Below, piece after piece: positions 1 through 9,630 of a stretch of DNA of 64,000 nt. Source of the stretch: Isoetes taiwanensis (taxonomy: Eukaryota; Streptophyta; Lycopodiopsida; Isoetales; Isoetaceae). Numbering within the stretch: position 1 is the stretch's first letter; each line of letters starts with the position of its first letter. The stretch covers positions 14,864,386 to 14,928,385 of the forward strand of contig JAJEKV010000003.1 in NCBI GenBank assembly GCA_021234155.1, written 5' to 3'. The translations under genes and the position numbers were made by a program. The notes beneath the pieces were generated by a model. That model had not been told where the DNA came from. It made no database searches and was given only the letters and a program-made list of their open reading frames with translations.

Positions 1-1100
1 AGTTAAAAAAAAGAACCTTGTCAACTTATTGCAGTTGTTTAATTCTTCGGTTTTCCATGGCTGCGTTTTTTCATCGTTTCAACAGTCAGAAAAGGGCCAG
101 ACCTGATTTACTTCGCTCTTTTTGGTGCATCTTCCACTTAACGATGCACTAATTCCCAATCAATATCAGATTGTTAACAATGACTAAATGTATATAATAA
201 ATATGTCACATTGTACCATTCCTTCCACGCATGGATCAAAAAGAGGGGGGTTAGTTATATCACTATTTTCGAGCCCTGCTTTCACGTTGAGAGCTCTATA
301 AGTTAAAAACAAAATGAGCCACATTATTGGAAAAAGGCAGGGAAAAAGGCAAACCTATAGAGAAATACATAGCATTTTTGCATAACAGCACTTGCATTCC
401 CTTGAACTTGCATTCATCATATTCGTCCACCAAGAAACTTTCAAAGCTTCTGTTTAAGTTAAGACATACTATAGTTAAAAAGAGCTGTCCAAAATCATTC
501 CCATCACAGTATAGGGATACGAGCCCTCACCTGACAATAAATCTAGCCACAAGACCATCAATATTCAACTGCAAAACCACCACCCCCACAAATTACTACT
601 AAAGCCCGGCAACGTCGGGCACCATAACTAGTCTATAGATTAGTTTGCTTTCATAGATCTTTGGTCTCTCTGGATGTTAAAAACCAAATCAAATCAATTC
701 AATTCAATGCTCACTATAGCTATGTGCTCTTAACAAATGACTCATATTCATCTTAATCACCTTCAACAAGGAGCATTGCAGCAAGATCGGTTGCCCTCTC
801 AACAAGATTTGTACAATGTAATGTGGCAATCACATTTTGTCTGCAAGGCATTATTAGTTTTCAAGGATTTGTTGCCAAAGTTAATCCTCCCTTGAGTTTC
901 CAAAGAAAAAAACCATGTCCCAAAATGTGCATGACATTCAATCCACATTAGATATTGATTTAGTATAATTATGCTACATTAGAATATTTGTGGCATTATC
1001 ATTGTACTACTAAGGTTTCAAGAACATGCCAATAAGCCATTTATGAGCTCAAGCATGATTTCATTAATTGGAGAAAATAACGCAATTTTGAGAATTTTAA
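1..1100. other. Non-coding, nothing recognised
   Basis: AT-rich sequence without a convincing coding region on either strand. The longest open stretch (327-602, plus) starts at a non-ATG codon, has low-complexity composition and no recognisable motif. A short run of AATCA/AATTC-type pentamers lies near 683-710. I see no LTR, tRNA or transposon end here. Confidence 0.6.
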
Positions 1101-1281
1101 GCACACCTAATTTGCTCAAGCACCAATACTTTTACCTAGTTCTCGAGCCCAAGATACATGAGGTCACAAACATACACATATCCATACAAATTATGTGTTA
1201 TACTTGTACGTGAGACTTGTACAAGCTCAATAATGACCTTACAATCTACACCAATAATGAACATCAATAATTTTACTTCAC

Positions 1282-1289
1282 TATAAAAG
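1282..1289 (+). promoter_or_regulatory. TATA box of first 80-aa gene
   Basis: TATAAAAG lies 43 bp before the ATG at 1325, inside a block that is nearly repeated before the second gene. Because the same spacing is kept in both copies while surrounding sequence has diverged, it is probably a functional core promoter. Confidence 0.7.
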
Positions 1290-1324
1290 CAGCTCCATTC
1301 GGTGATAGAGGTCATTCATCTTCC

Positions 1325-1567
1325 ATGGCTTCCTTGCCTCCTCGTCCGGAGCACATCCGATCCTTCAAGTGCTACTTGAGCTACAATGATCTGTGTGAAT
1401 GCTATAGAAATGGTGTTAATCTTGATCCATGGCTCCAGTCCAAAGCAGATGGTCCTGCGAGTGCTTGCAGGAAGCTCACTCGTGTTGTGGTCCACCTTTA
1501 TTGGCTTCCTGATCAGGAGATCTTTGAGCTAAATGGCATCACCTTAGCAGGTGTTGATGATGAGTGA
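1325..1567 (+). CDS. Small protein of unknown function, 80 aa, paralogue 1
   Basis: I do not recognise this family. The single-exon frame encodes 80 residues, starts at an ATG in a favourable context (ttccATGG) and ends with an acidic DDE tail. There is no signal peptide or membrane segment. About 38 of 80 positions are identical, without gaps, to the neighbour at 2009-2251. Shared features are K-C near residues 15-16, SYNDL (19-23), a Cys at 26, LDP (33-35), SKA (39-41), a Cys at 48, H-L-x-WLP (57-62), GIT (71-73) and the DDE tail. Conserved length, pattern and promoter make a real gene likely. It lies downstream of the end of the damaged DUF7869 gene, which runs towards it. Confidence 0.7.
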   Translation: MASLPPRPEHIRSFKCYLSYNDLCECYRNGVNLDPWLQSKADGPASACRKLTRVVVHLYWLPDQEIFELNGITLAGVDDE

Positions 1568-1592
1568 ATCGTTGAAGACTTGTATACCTGCC

Positions 1593-1765
1593 AAGGATAT
1601 AATAATGATATATGAGCACTTCTATAGTATGTAAGGATGTAATAAGCATAATCAATGTTATCAGTGATGACTACTGTATCTGTTAAGGATATAATAATGA
1701 TATGAGCACCTATGAACTATGTAAGGATGTAACAGCACAATGAATATTATCTGATGTGTCATACC
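1593..1765 (+). repeat. Imperfect 92-bp tandem repeat after first small gene
   Basis: A unit beginning aaggatataataatgatat and containing atgtaaggatgtaa occurs at 1593 and again at 1685. It lies just after the stop codon of the first 80-aa gene and has no counterpart after the second. Confidence 0.7.
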
Positions 1766-1965
1766 TGAGTATAGTGTAAGGTTGTGCTCTTCGACCTCCA
1801 CTTTATTTGCAAGCAGTCCCTAATGTCAATCACACCTAAATTACTGAAGCACAAATACTTTTACTTTATCCACAAAGCATGTTTTCACTTGATATGAGCC
1901 TTACATACGCTCAATAATGGCGCTACAGTCTACCCCAATAATTCACATCAATAATTTTACTTGAC

Positions 1966-1973
1966 TATAAAAG
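1966..1973 (+). promoter_or_regulatory. TATA box of second 80-aa gene
   Basis: TATAAAAG lies 43 bp before the ATG at 2009, the same spacing as the first gene. This argues against a longer frame opened by a TTG at 1961, which would put the TATA box inside the coding region. Confidence 0.7.
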
Positions 1974-2008
1974 CAGCTCACTTCGGGGCTAGAGGTCATT
2001 CATCTCCC

Positions 2009-2251
2009 ATGGATTTTTCGCCTTCTTCTGTTCACCACATCGAGGCGATCAAGTGCTCAATGAGCTACAATGATCTTGTCGGTTGCCTAGATAGGGGTAT
2101 TCTTCTTGATCCCTACCTGCGATCCAAAGCTATGGGCGCTGAGATTCGCTGCCCTGGGCTAATTCGTGTTATGATCCACCTCATTTGGCTTCCTGAGCGC
2201 AATAGCTATGAGATATCAGGGATCACTCCTGCAGCTGGTGACGATGAATGA
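2009..2251 (+). CDS. Small protein of unknown function, 80 aa, paralogue 2
   Basis: Tandem paralogue of 1325-1567, also exactly 80 residues and gap-free in alignment. I chose the ATG at 2009 because it aligns with the first gene's ATG and has the same 43-bp distance to its TATA box. Conserved positions include SYNDL, LDP, SKA, H-L-x-WLP, GIT and the final DDE. Substitutions are mostly conservative (W/Y, V/I, R/K), as expected for two genes kept under selection. It is convergent with the leftward DUF7869 gene ending at 2387. Function unknown; membership of the adjacent mobile unit cannot be excluded. Confidence 0.7.
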   Translation: MDFSPSSVHHIEAIKCSMSYNDLVGCLDRGILLDPYLRSKAMGAEIRCPGLIRVMIHLIWLPERNSYEISGITPAAGDDE

Positions 2252-5200
2252 ATCACCTGTTCAGCATTGTATAATGTAAGAGCTCTTGTGTTGAGATGAA
2301 AAATGCAGAGCGTAATGAATAATAACTAGTCGATTGTAACTTGCATATGATGAAGTATTTATGTAAAAGAGCATTAATGCCATACCTCAAGAGTTCTCAT
2401 CATCGTCGTTAGCTTCTTTAGCCATTAATTCTTGCAACTGAGCCCCCACACTACTGGGGATCACCACTGACAACGGCCTGGTCTCTACGGCCCAACCGTA
2501 GTCTATTGTTTTCAAATGTTGGTAGTGTGGCGGGTCATTAGGATTGGGTCTCCAATTCTTGCTCCAGCAATCCCTATACTGCATTGCATATGAGGTTCCC
2601 TTCCTGGCAACAGGCTCAAACCAAGAGACAAACACCTCTTCGTAATGTGGGAGATTAGGGTCCTCTATTGGGTCCTCTTCTGCAAAAGCCATCCACGTTG
2701 GGCAGTTATCATGTGGCCTGATTAGCAAGAGCATTCCTTTCTTGACATCTTGGTAGGGGTCGAATATTTCAATTGGGTTCTTGGGTCTAGCCGAGAAAGG
2801 CCCTACGTAATGAGATGCTTCAATGTGCTCATCCACAAACACGTTTTCGGGTTCTTCCAATGCACTTTGCCTGGTGCTGGGCCAGAAATCCTGAATGACA
2901 GCTCTACCGGGCTGCACATCCCCAAGCACTCGCAGCAAGGTGGACCACTAGTCAATAACTTCATTCATATATGTGTTGGACCATGAGTTATCGCCAGCTC
3001 TAGAAATAGCTGCCCAATGCATCATGTACTTGACAATAGAAGCTCTCAATGCACCTATATCTTTCAAGCTCCCATATGGCTGCACGACCTTAGGTGACCC
3101 TCTCGGAATCATAGGTAAACCTTGGGCATCCTCCTTCCACATTCTGATTCCCTTTTCAGGGAGCCACTCCCTATGCCCTGGCCTCATCTTGTAGAACATT
3201 AGTGGCCATCCATCCTTCATGCAGAACTTGAAGAGTAGAGGTTCCAAATGACCACATAAACGGTCCTTCTTATCAGGGATAAAACCTTTCACGAATTCCT
3301 TCCAATTAGGAACCTCTAACACAAGGTAAGGTGAAGGAGACTTTGAACCACACTGCCTGAAGAGTTGCATAAGCTCTGGAATAGTCAATGCATCTGATCT
3401 TCTCATTAGAGTAGAGTAGTTTCCAAAGAGGGCATCTATGTCATCGTGGGTGTGTCCAACCATCATGAATCCCAGCTGCACTTGATCAAAGACACCTAAC
3501 CAAACCAAGTATGACAAGTAAGAGAAAAGATATCTATTCTTATTTTGACCTGAGCAATTATCTAACTGCAAGTAAAGCCTCATAGGCAACTTGTTCGGTA
3601 CCATAGGGCCCTTGTTAGGAGGCATAAAATCATTTCTACTGCCATTTACCATTTTTGTCCTAAGGGCATCTGTGTTTAAAATTGCTCCACCCCAGCAGCT
3701 TTCAGGACGATCTGTATCTCTCAAATGGCCCCAATTATCCTCAGATTTATTCTCCAGTGTCTTCAAAGTATGATTCAAGGATCCCACATGAAAATTAGAA
3801 TCATCAGGCCAGAGGTCCAGTGAGAAGTGGCCCAAGGCACCTATACCATGCCCGTGCATGAGAGCACCTGTAACACTCACCTTCAGTCGTTCACCCCTCC
3901 ATACAGACTTTGCTAGCTTTTCTAGACGAGGGACCATGGTCTTATTCTGATCCATCTTGTCATGTATAATGGTTAAAGCGTGCTCAGGAGATCTATGAGA
4001 CAAAGCTCTCCAGGACCAGTAAAGGCTCCTACATGAAATCTGGGCCGTCATATGTGATTTTCTCTCCATTGCAAGTACCCTTCTTTCATTTGGATCTCTT
4101 GTCTTAGCAAGCTTTTCCTTTATGACAATATAGGTGTTACACTTAGAAAATGTTATCCTCTTAGCTATTGCCACCTCTGAATGATTCTCTTTCCACGCAG
4201 ACAGAAAGGACGAAGGAGAAATATGCTTGCCTGTCATCTCTGTAACGATAATAATCCTTCTTAGTCAAGACTGAAGGTAGCCTCTTAACATTTTGTCTGC
4301 TACCCTCGCTCGTAATTTTCGAGCGGTGTGGCATCGTCTCTGCGTTTTCATCTATGAACATAGATAGCACATCATTGCCAGCCAAAGTATGAGACCTTGG
4401 CTTCTTAGAACCACTATTTCCGTGCTCAGCAATTCTGTGGCCATCATTGAAGAGCTTCTTCCACTTGTAAAATGTGGAAATGGGTATGCCATAGGCTTTA
4501 CGCCATGCTTTCACGCACACCTGTTTGTTATTCAACATCAGGTTGCGGACTACACCATTTTCAGAGCAAAGATCTAGCATGTTATATGCAAAGGTTGTGC
4601 GCTCCGAGGACTTCATGTTCCAGTAAAAGGTTCTCATGCAAGCTATCTCCTTGGATGTAAAATTTGCACAGCATCTTTTCATGCAGCACAGTGATGACCT
4701 GAAGTCTAGAATAGCCTCAGCACTAGTTTTTCTTTCACATTTGGTCTGTGCTGGACGTGACCTGGGTCTCCGATTGACCAATTTTGGGTCTAATGGAATA
4801 AGGTTCATTCTCCACATCCTTCTCCTTCACTGCAACAACGAGAGTAGAAACTGGAATGTTATCAACGAGCACGAAGGCTATGGGCCATCTTACAAGGTCA
4901 TACAGTTGGGGCATTTCTGCACAGGCTTGGCAGCGCATAGAGATCTTTTCGGGCATTGGAAATAGGCTCGTGATAGTAGCAGCTATCGAGCCTTTCCCTA
5001 ACTTCACGTCAGCAACAACATGGTTTGGATCGGCAAAAACGAGACACCCGTAAGCCATGTGGCAGCATTCATGCATGAGTGTGCATGCCTTCTCAATTAA
5101 CTCATCTCTAGAAAGCCCGTGCACATGATTCGTCTCATTATTGCCTAATCTCTCATTGCCTCCGACCTGCCAGTTTATGCGTTTAATCTGTCCTGGTGGC

Positions 5201-5477
5201 GTGCAAACTTCTTCCTCTCTCACAAGCTGACTAGCAATGTCCTTCTTGTACCACAACACAAAACTCCCCACAGCTTCACCAATTTTTTCTATTTCCAGCT
5301 CGGGAATTGGTAGTGGCAACTGTCCATCCAAAACATTCACAATCGAAACAACCACCATACCCTCCGGGACAATCGAATTGTGATGGCGCTCGAAATTGTG
5401 GACTCTTCCTTCTGCCACCTTTTTCCCCAGTAGATAAAGCGAGATTACATCCACCATCCTACAAACAAGAGATCGTG

Positions 5478-5497
5478 AACATCGCGGCCGCGATGTT
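5478..5497. repeat. Perfect 20-bp palindrome with core TCGCGGCCGCGA
   Basis: AACATCGCGGCCGCGATGTT is a perfect inverted repeat. It lies about 21 nt upstream (minus strand) of a good splice acceptor at 5459-5460 (tttgtag, then gatgg), so it is probably intronic. The same core recurs across this element. Confidence 0.85.
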
Positions 5498-5573
5498 TGT
5501 AAGCAAATAGAGCTCTGTTTAAAAAGTTCTAGTACAAAACGACAATTGGGAAATAAAAAAATGCTTAAGACTT

Positions 5574-5617
5574 TCGCCACCGCGATCTTATCGAGCATTG
5601 GCAAGAACGCGGTCGCG
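5574..5617. repeat. Two variant palindromes related to TCGCGNNCGCGA
   Basis: TCGCCACCGCGA at 5574-5585 has one mismatch in the left arm, followed by a TCGAGCA tail. CGCGGTCGCG at 5608-5617 is a core with altered flanks. The 5574 site shares a TGCTCGATAAGATCGCGGT context (minus strand) with the 5774 site. Confidence 0.65.
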
Positions 5618-5773
5618 CTTTCTGCAAGCATCCACACTAGCTGTTTAGTTAAGAACTCGGATATATCTTTCTCTGAGAGTCGAAAACACATGTCGAGATT
5701 AGCATGTGGTTTCGACTCATACTTATAAATATATCGTTCTTAAATAAATAGCAAGTGTAGATGGTTGAAGATA

Positions 5774-5785
5774 TCGCGACCGCGA
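5774..5785. repeat. Palindromic motif TCGCGACCGCGA
   Basis: Imperfect only at the central dinucleotide. On the minus strand it is preceded by GTGCTCGACGAG, matching the context of the 5574 site. It lies in the space between the two divergent genes. Its counterpart near 33,213 in the second copy is disrupted. Confidence 0.75.
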
Positions 5786-6249
5786 TCTCGTCGAGCACAA
5801 GAGTTAAAGCAGTGACTTCCACACTAAAGCATTACTCTTACCTCACAGGTCTCGAAATGGTGGCGTCAACGTCTCCTTGTAGCCAATGACCCGTCAGAAG
5901 CTGCAGTGCCACCAAAACATGTTTTGTATCATCCACAAGGAGAAAGAAAGCATATATTTGAAACACGTGAACATTGTATAATAAACACAGCAGAGTGCAC
6001 AGGTTTGCTGAGAACATCTATTTTTAAATATTCTAATCCAAAATATCAGCAGGTATCTTATCAATCCATATATTAAATAGTGATGTTTCAGTAGAATCAA
6101 TTCAATGCCGAGAACCCTGTAAGGAAACATTATTTAAGGAAGAATTATGTATTATTGATCATGAACTAACAGCAGATTCTTAACAGGTTGTAGTTATCAA
6201 TGAAATTTATTGGAACATTAACTTTCAGTTCACTTCACTGAGAGATAGG
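5786..6249. other. Region between two divergent genes
   Basis: AT-rich spacer between the leftward DUF8039/DUF7869 gene and the rightward ParB/methylase-like gene. It is kept in the second copy (about 33,225-33,690) and is the natural place for a shared or back-to-back promoter, but I could not pick a confident TATA box. No convincing coding sequence. Confidence 0.45.
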
Positions 6250-6865
6250 CATCATGATAGCCCTTTTACCTCGCCCGAAAGACTAAATTTGATGCAGTGG
6301 AAGAAATCGAAATGTATAGTGGCGCAATGCAAGCGGATTATGAGCGCCCTTGTCAGCGCCTTTAATTGATGTGGGATTCTGCAGCAAAACCTTTGGAGAA
6401 CTTGGCACAGCTTAGGCACAGCTCGAGCGTCTCCGAGATCTTGCAAAACAAACAAATTTGAATTGGCTTTTCCCGCTTTCACTCTAAATGTTTGTTACTG
6501 AATTCAAATTTTCTTGTCACTGTCCATCCATAATCTAGTGTCTTTTTCTGGCCTTTATGGCTGCTTAACATGTCAGGTTCATTTAATTAACTGACTGTAC
6601 GCGAGAAATTTGAACGCGGACGTCCAAGTCGATAAAGAGCTCTTGTACGGAACGGTGTCTTATAAAAATGTGACAGCCATAAAATAGGAATGCTGTGGAA
6701 AAATGCCTTAACATATTCTATTTTTGATTGTGAACCTGCACCAGCAAACCTGACACACCGAATGCGATCAAATGACCATGTTCAGACTCTGGTTAAAAGC
6801 TTCAAGACATACCCAACAGAGGTCCTCACGCCTGCTGACGTCGTGCCATTTGACCCCATTACCAG

Positions 6866-6933
6866 GTAACTGATTCTTTATCTTTTGGACATTTGTTGTT
6901 TAGATTTGACTTGATGGTTGTCTATTTTTTCAG
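6866..6933 (+). other. Spliceable 68-nt intron in ParB-like gene
   Basis: GT donor (ccag, then gtaactg) and AG acceptor after a T-rich tract (ctattttttcag). Splicing joins ACC-AG to G and keeps the frame through the ParB-like domain. The same intron is present at 34,294-34,361 in the second copy. Confidence 0.8.
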
Positions 6934-7311
6934 GAGGAGGGTGACATGGAGCAATCCAGAGGATTTAAAGGGCAAGAAATTTTACATTATTTCTGGCAAC
7001 CATAGTATTTGCGCGGCACAACTCCTTTGTTCGGTCGTCGGCCAGTTGGAGCAGCAACTAGAATTTGCTAAAGTATATGCTAGAAGAAGATCGAGGGTGC
7101 TCAACGGAAATCTTACAGACAAGGAATATATAGAGTTGAGTATTCAATGCAACGAAGTAATTGCAAATACCGCCTCTGAGAGCCACCGATTGAAAACCGC
7201 AACAACCGTCATCGGCACAAGGCTTATGGCTGTCCTCCTCCACAAGGACCGATAGGGACTGCTACGAGTTCAACTTTTTGGAAGGTATTTCTTCATTTTC
7301 TACTCGCCAAC

Positions 7312-7322
7312 ATCGCGGCACG
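7312..7322. repeat. Corrupted copy of the TCGCGGCCGCGA palindrome
   Basis: Reads TCGCGGCACGA. The matching place in the second copy (34,740-34,751) is a perfect TCGCGGCCGCGA, so one base is probably missing or misread here. It sits in the second intron of the ParB-like gene. Confidence 0.7.
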
Positions 7323-9480
7323 ATCTTGATGACCTTTTGCTTCTAGCAGATTTCCATGAAATTGCAACCACCACTTTGAAAGTCACGGGATCTTAAAGAT
7401 GAGAAACAATTCATCTTTATGGATGAGAAGGTTTTCAAGAAGTTAATGGAAGTTGCCGGACCGTGGGTGAACCGTAAAGCTTTCGATGATCGACCATGGT
7501 GAGTTTCGAACAAGCCATCCAAAGACTTCTTTAACAAGACACGGCTCCGGTTGCTACGAGGTATGTCGAATCGCAGGTGTCACAAACCGTACTTTCGATG
7601 AAATTATAGAAGGCAAGACGTATTTAAAGGTGCGGTCGGGGTATAGCGGAGATTTGATTGCAAACAACGGGCAACCCATCATCGACCTTAACTTTTATGA
7701 GGCGCGAAATTTTATCTTATGCCACAAATTTGCTTGCAAAAGGATTTCGATAGCTTCGAGGAATTGCTTCGTGCTTTTCCCGATTTGATGAACAACAGAA
7801 TACTTGATATATCGATATCGATACGTCTGATGCGTGAAGGCTAACTATAACAAGGATCATACACTAGGTAACCTACCGTAGCCTTTAAGAGCCAATCAGA
7901 AATATTCTAAAGCCAGAAGAGGCTAGAAAAAGAAAAGAAAAGAAAAACATTGTCATAGCAGTGACAAAGGATGGCATCCCTACTTCCTCCCCAGTGTCAG
8001 AGAATGCCACATTGATATTTATTGACATCCGAGGGATGAACAAGGTATGGGATTGCAAGAAATACACAGACCTTTTTACCAGGATAGCTACCATGACTAC
8101 TGCCAAAGTTTATCACACTTGGTTATTATCATGCGCTCTGTGAATTTGCCCAATTGCTTGTACAGTCAGAAGCAAATTCAGGGAGGTGGCCACCTGTCTT
8201 TCGGCTCTTATGAAGAAATGGGTTGGGAGAGCAAACGAAGGGTGAAAGAATATCAGTACTACATTAGTCATATGTGCATTAACAGGAGTGACGTTCGTGT
8301 AGCACCTATGCAACCTGAGCTGGAGCTTCGTCTATCTCCACACAGCAAGGCTCCTAAGCAAATACCATTGCCTCCAATGCCGCTAACAGGTAATGAGGAT
8401 GCCGACGACAAGATAAAGAAGAAGTTTCAAACTCTTTTTACAGGCAAACCAAGATACAAATGGGCAGCAATGGAAGGAGATCTTGTATTGAAATGCCAGC
8501 TGAAAACCTCATATGCCTATTATATTGTTGATCAGCTGGTGCCCACCGACGGTTGCATCCTGGATTTCTTTTCGGCTGGGACAGCTTCTCGTGTCGCTCT
8601 TATGCCAAGGCAAAAAGAGCATGGCCTTTGAAAGTTTAGGTAAAGTGTGCCGTTTCCTCAGGTCCTTCTTGGAAACGCTTGAGAAAATGGCCAGTCAAAC
8701 TACTGGGGGATCTGAAGAAGAGGAAAAAGCAGAGAATGCAGAGGCTAATCCTTTGCTGCCCAACATCAGTATTACCCAAAACACAGATATATCAGGGTTG
8801 GATACCATTTTGGATAACCTCGATGCTAAATCCTACGAGGAGAGAATGCAAGAAACAAAGCGCTTGCTGGAAGCGACGGAAAAAGGTACTGAAGCCCTCG
8901 AGCCCACTTTTCAAAAATTAGGGGCACTGAATGAGAAGATTGATGTGTACATGCCATTCTTGACAGGCGAACATAAGTTTGAATACATGGGCGTGCAGCA
9001 CATGGAAATAGACCAACAGCACATGGAAACAGACCAAGATGAGTCTGTTGGGACACAAGAGCATCAGGTACACTGCAAGAAGCAGAAGGTCTTTCATCCA
9101 CACGAGATTGCTACTCAATCAGAGAAGGAACTTATAGGCGTGATCAGTGCAGGGGAAAGTGAAAATGCGGAGCCTGATTCACATGTGGAGCGCATCGCAA
9201 AGGCCATGGGTGTTGAGATTCCAGAGGTCACAGGTTATTCAGAGATGGACACAACACAAACTATACAATTGGGTAGAGTGCATGTCATGCGCATGGCCAA
9301 TGAAATGGGTGTGATACCTGATAGTGTATCTGAAACGCAATCACAAGAATGATAATTGCATCCCTCAAGAATGATAATTGTACATTACTTCCTTCAATGG
9401 AAATTTTTGTTTCAGGAATGTGTATTACCATATCTTTTTGTCCTTACTACTACTTCGTGCATGTTTAATGTTGAAAATAA

Positions 9481-9492
9481 TCGCGGCCGCGA
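9481..9492. repeat. Palindrome TCGCGGCCGCGA downstream of ParB/methylase gene
   Basis: Perfect copy of the core, about 130 bp after the stop codon. In the second copy the same place (about 36,861) reads tcacgtcacga, a disrupted form. Confidence 0.8.
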
Positions 9493-9630
9493 TCCTCTGT
9501 GGCAAATACATAGCTTTAAATACTGAAATGTTTGTGCTATGCTTGCTCCACTGCACCTTTTTAGTATGTAATGCTCTCATATGCTTTTAATAAAAAGCTC
9601 ATTATTTTGTCTCTTTTTAGCTGCGAAAGA

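Larger units (their letters stand above)
1101..2310 (+). repeat. Tandem duplication carrying two small paralogous genes
   Basis: Two direct units about 700 bp apart. Matching blocks include a cacacctaa...aatactttta block (about 1103 and 1830), a gctcaataatg block (about 1226 and 1908), a catcaataattttactt block just before each TATA box, and the reading frames themselves. TATA boxes are 684 bp apart and so are the two ATGs. The non-coding parts have diverged clearly, so this is an old duplication, unlike the recent 27-kb one. Confidence 0.8.
2387..5691 (-). pseudogene. DUF8039-like/DUF7869 gene of a probable mobile element, copy 1 (damaged)
   Basis: Four open stretches in consecutive order on the minus strand: 5691-4735, 4817-4161, 4237-2948 and 2938-2387. 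The first holds a DUF8039-like domain (VPEG..VVSIVNVLDG, then LPIPE, then IGEAVGSFVLW). The second is Cys/Lys-rich (CCMKRCC, FTSKEI). The third holds DUF7869: LQLDNCSGQNKNR, then GHTHDDIDALFG near 3440. The last ends in an acidic tail, NDDDENS. The third and fourth are the same frame split by one TAG (2948-2950). The second and third are split by a frameshift at about 4240; the second copy reads through there. The Asp and His-x-His-Asp residues suggest an RNase-H-like nuclease or transposase, but that is inference. The start is uncertain: a splice acceptor at 5459-5460 would put the coding exon below 5459. Confidence 0.75.
6250..9352 (+). pseudogene. ParB-like plus DNA N6/N4-methylase-like gene, copy 1 (damaged)
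   Basis: Spliced, rightward gene divergent from the DUF7869 gene. A possible first exon lies at about 6260-6490 (LIDVGF, FGELGTA). From about 6743 the frame reads NLTHRMRSNDHVQTLVKSF, then YPTEVLTPADVVPFDP. After removal of a 68-nt intron (6866-6933) it continues in frame as RRRVTWSNPEDLKGKKF, IISGNHSICAAQ: the ParB/sulfiredoxin-like pattern with SGNHS in place of GERR. A second intron starts at 7285. Farther on come LIFIDIRGMNKVWD (about 8010-8055) and ILDFFSAGTASRVAL (about 8560), then, one frame over, KKSMAFE: the order seen in permuted (beta-type) N6/N4 methylases. The expected DPPY is replaced by D-I-R-G in both copies. The tail to 9352 is acidic and Met/Gln-rich. Frameshifts near 7200-7480 may be read errors, because the second copy is clean there. 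Confidence 0.65.

Noticed and set aside
327-602. Plus-strand open stretch of 91 residues
   Set aside because: Starts at a non-ATG codon, low-complexity composition, no motif, no second copy to test conservation.
1961-2008. Longer N-terminus for the second 80-aa gene
   Set aside because: It would start at TTG and translate through the TATA box; the ATG at 2009 aligns with the paralogue.
2750-3773. Several plus-strand ORFs opposite the DUF7869 gene
   Set aside because: They are shadows of the minus-strand frame, which carries a recognisable domain.
5691-9352. Endogenous giant-virus or bacterial contamination as source of the methylase/ParB genes
   Set aside because: Canonical spliceosomal introns interrupt the frames and the flanks are plant transposons; an ancient viral origin cannot be excluded but nothing here shows it.
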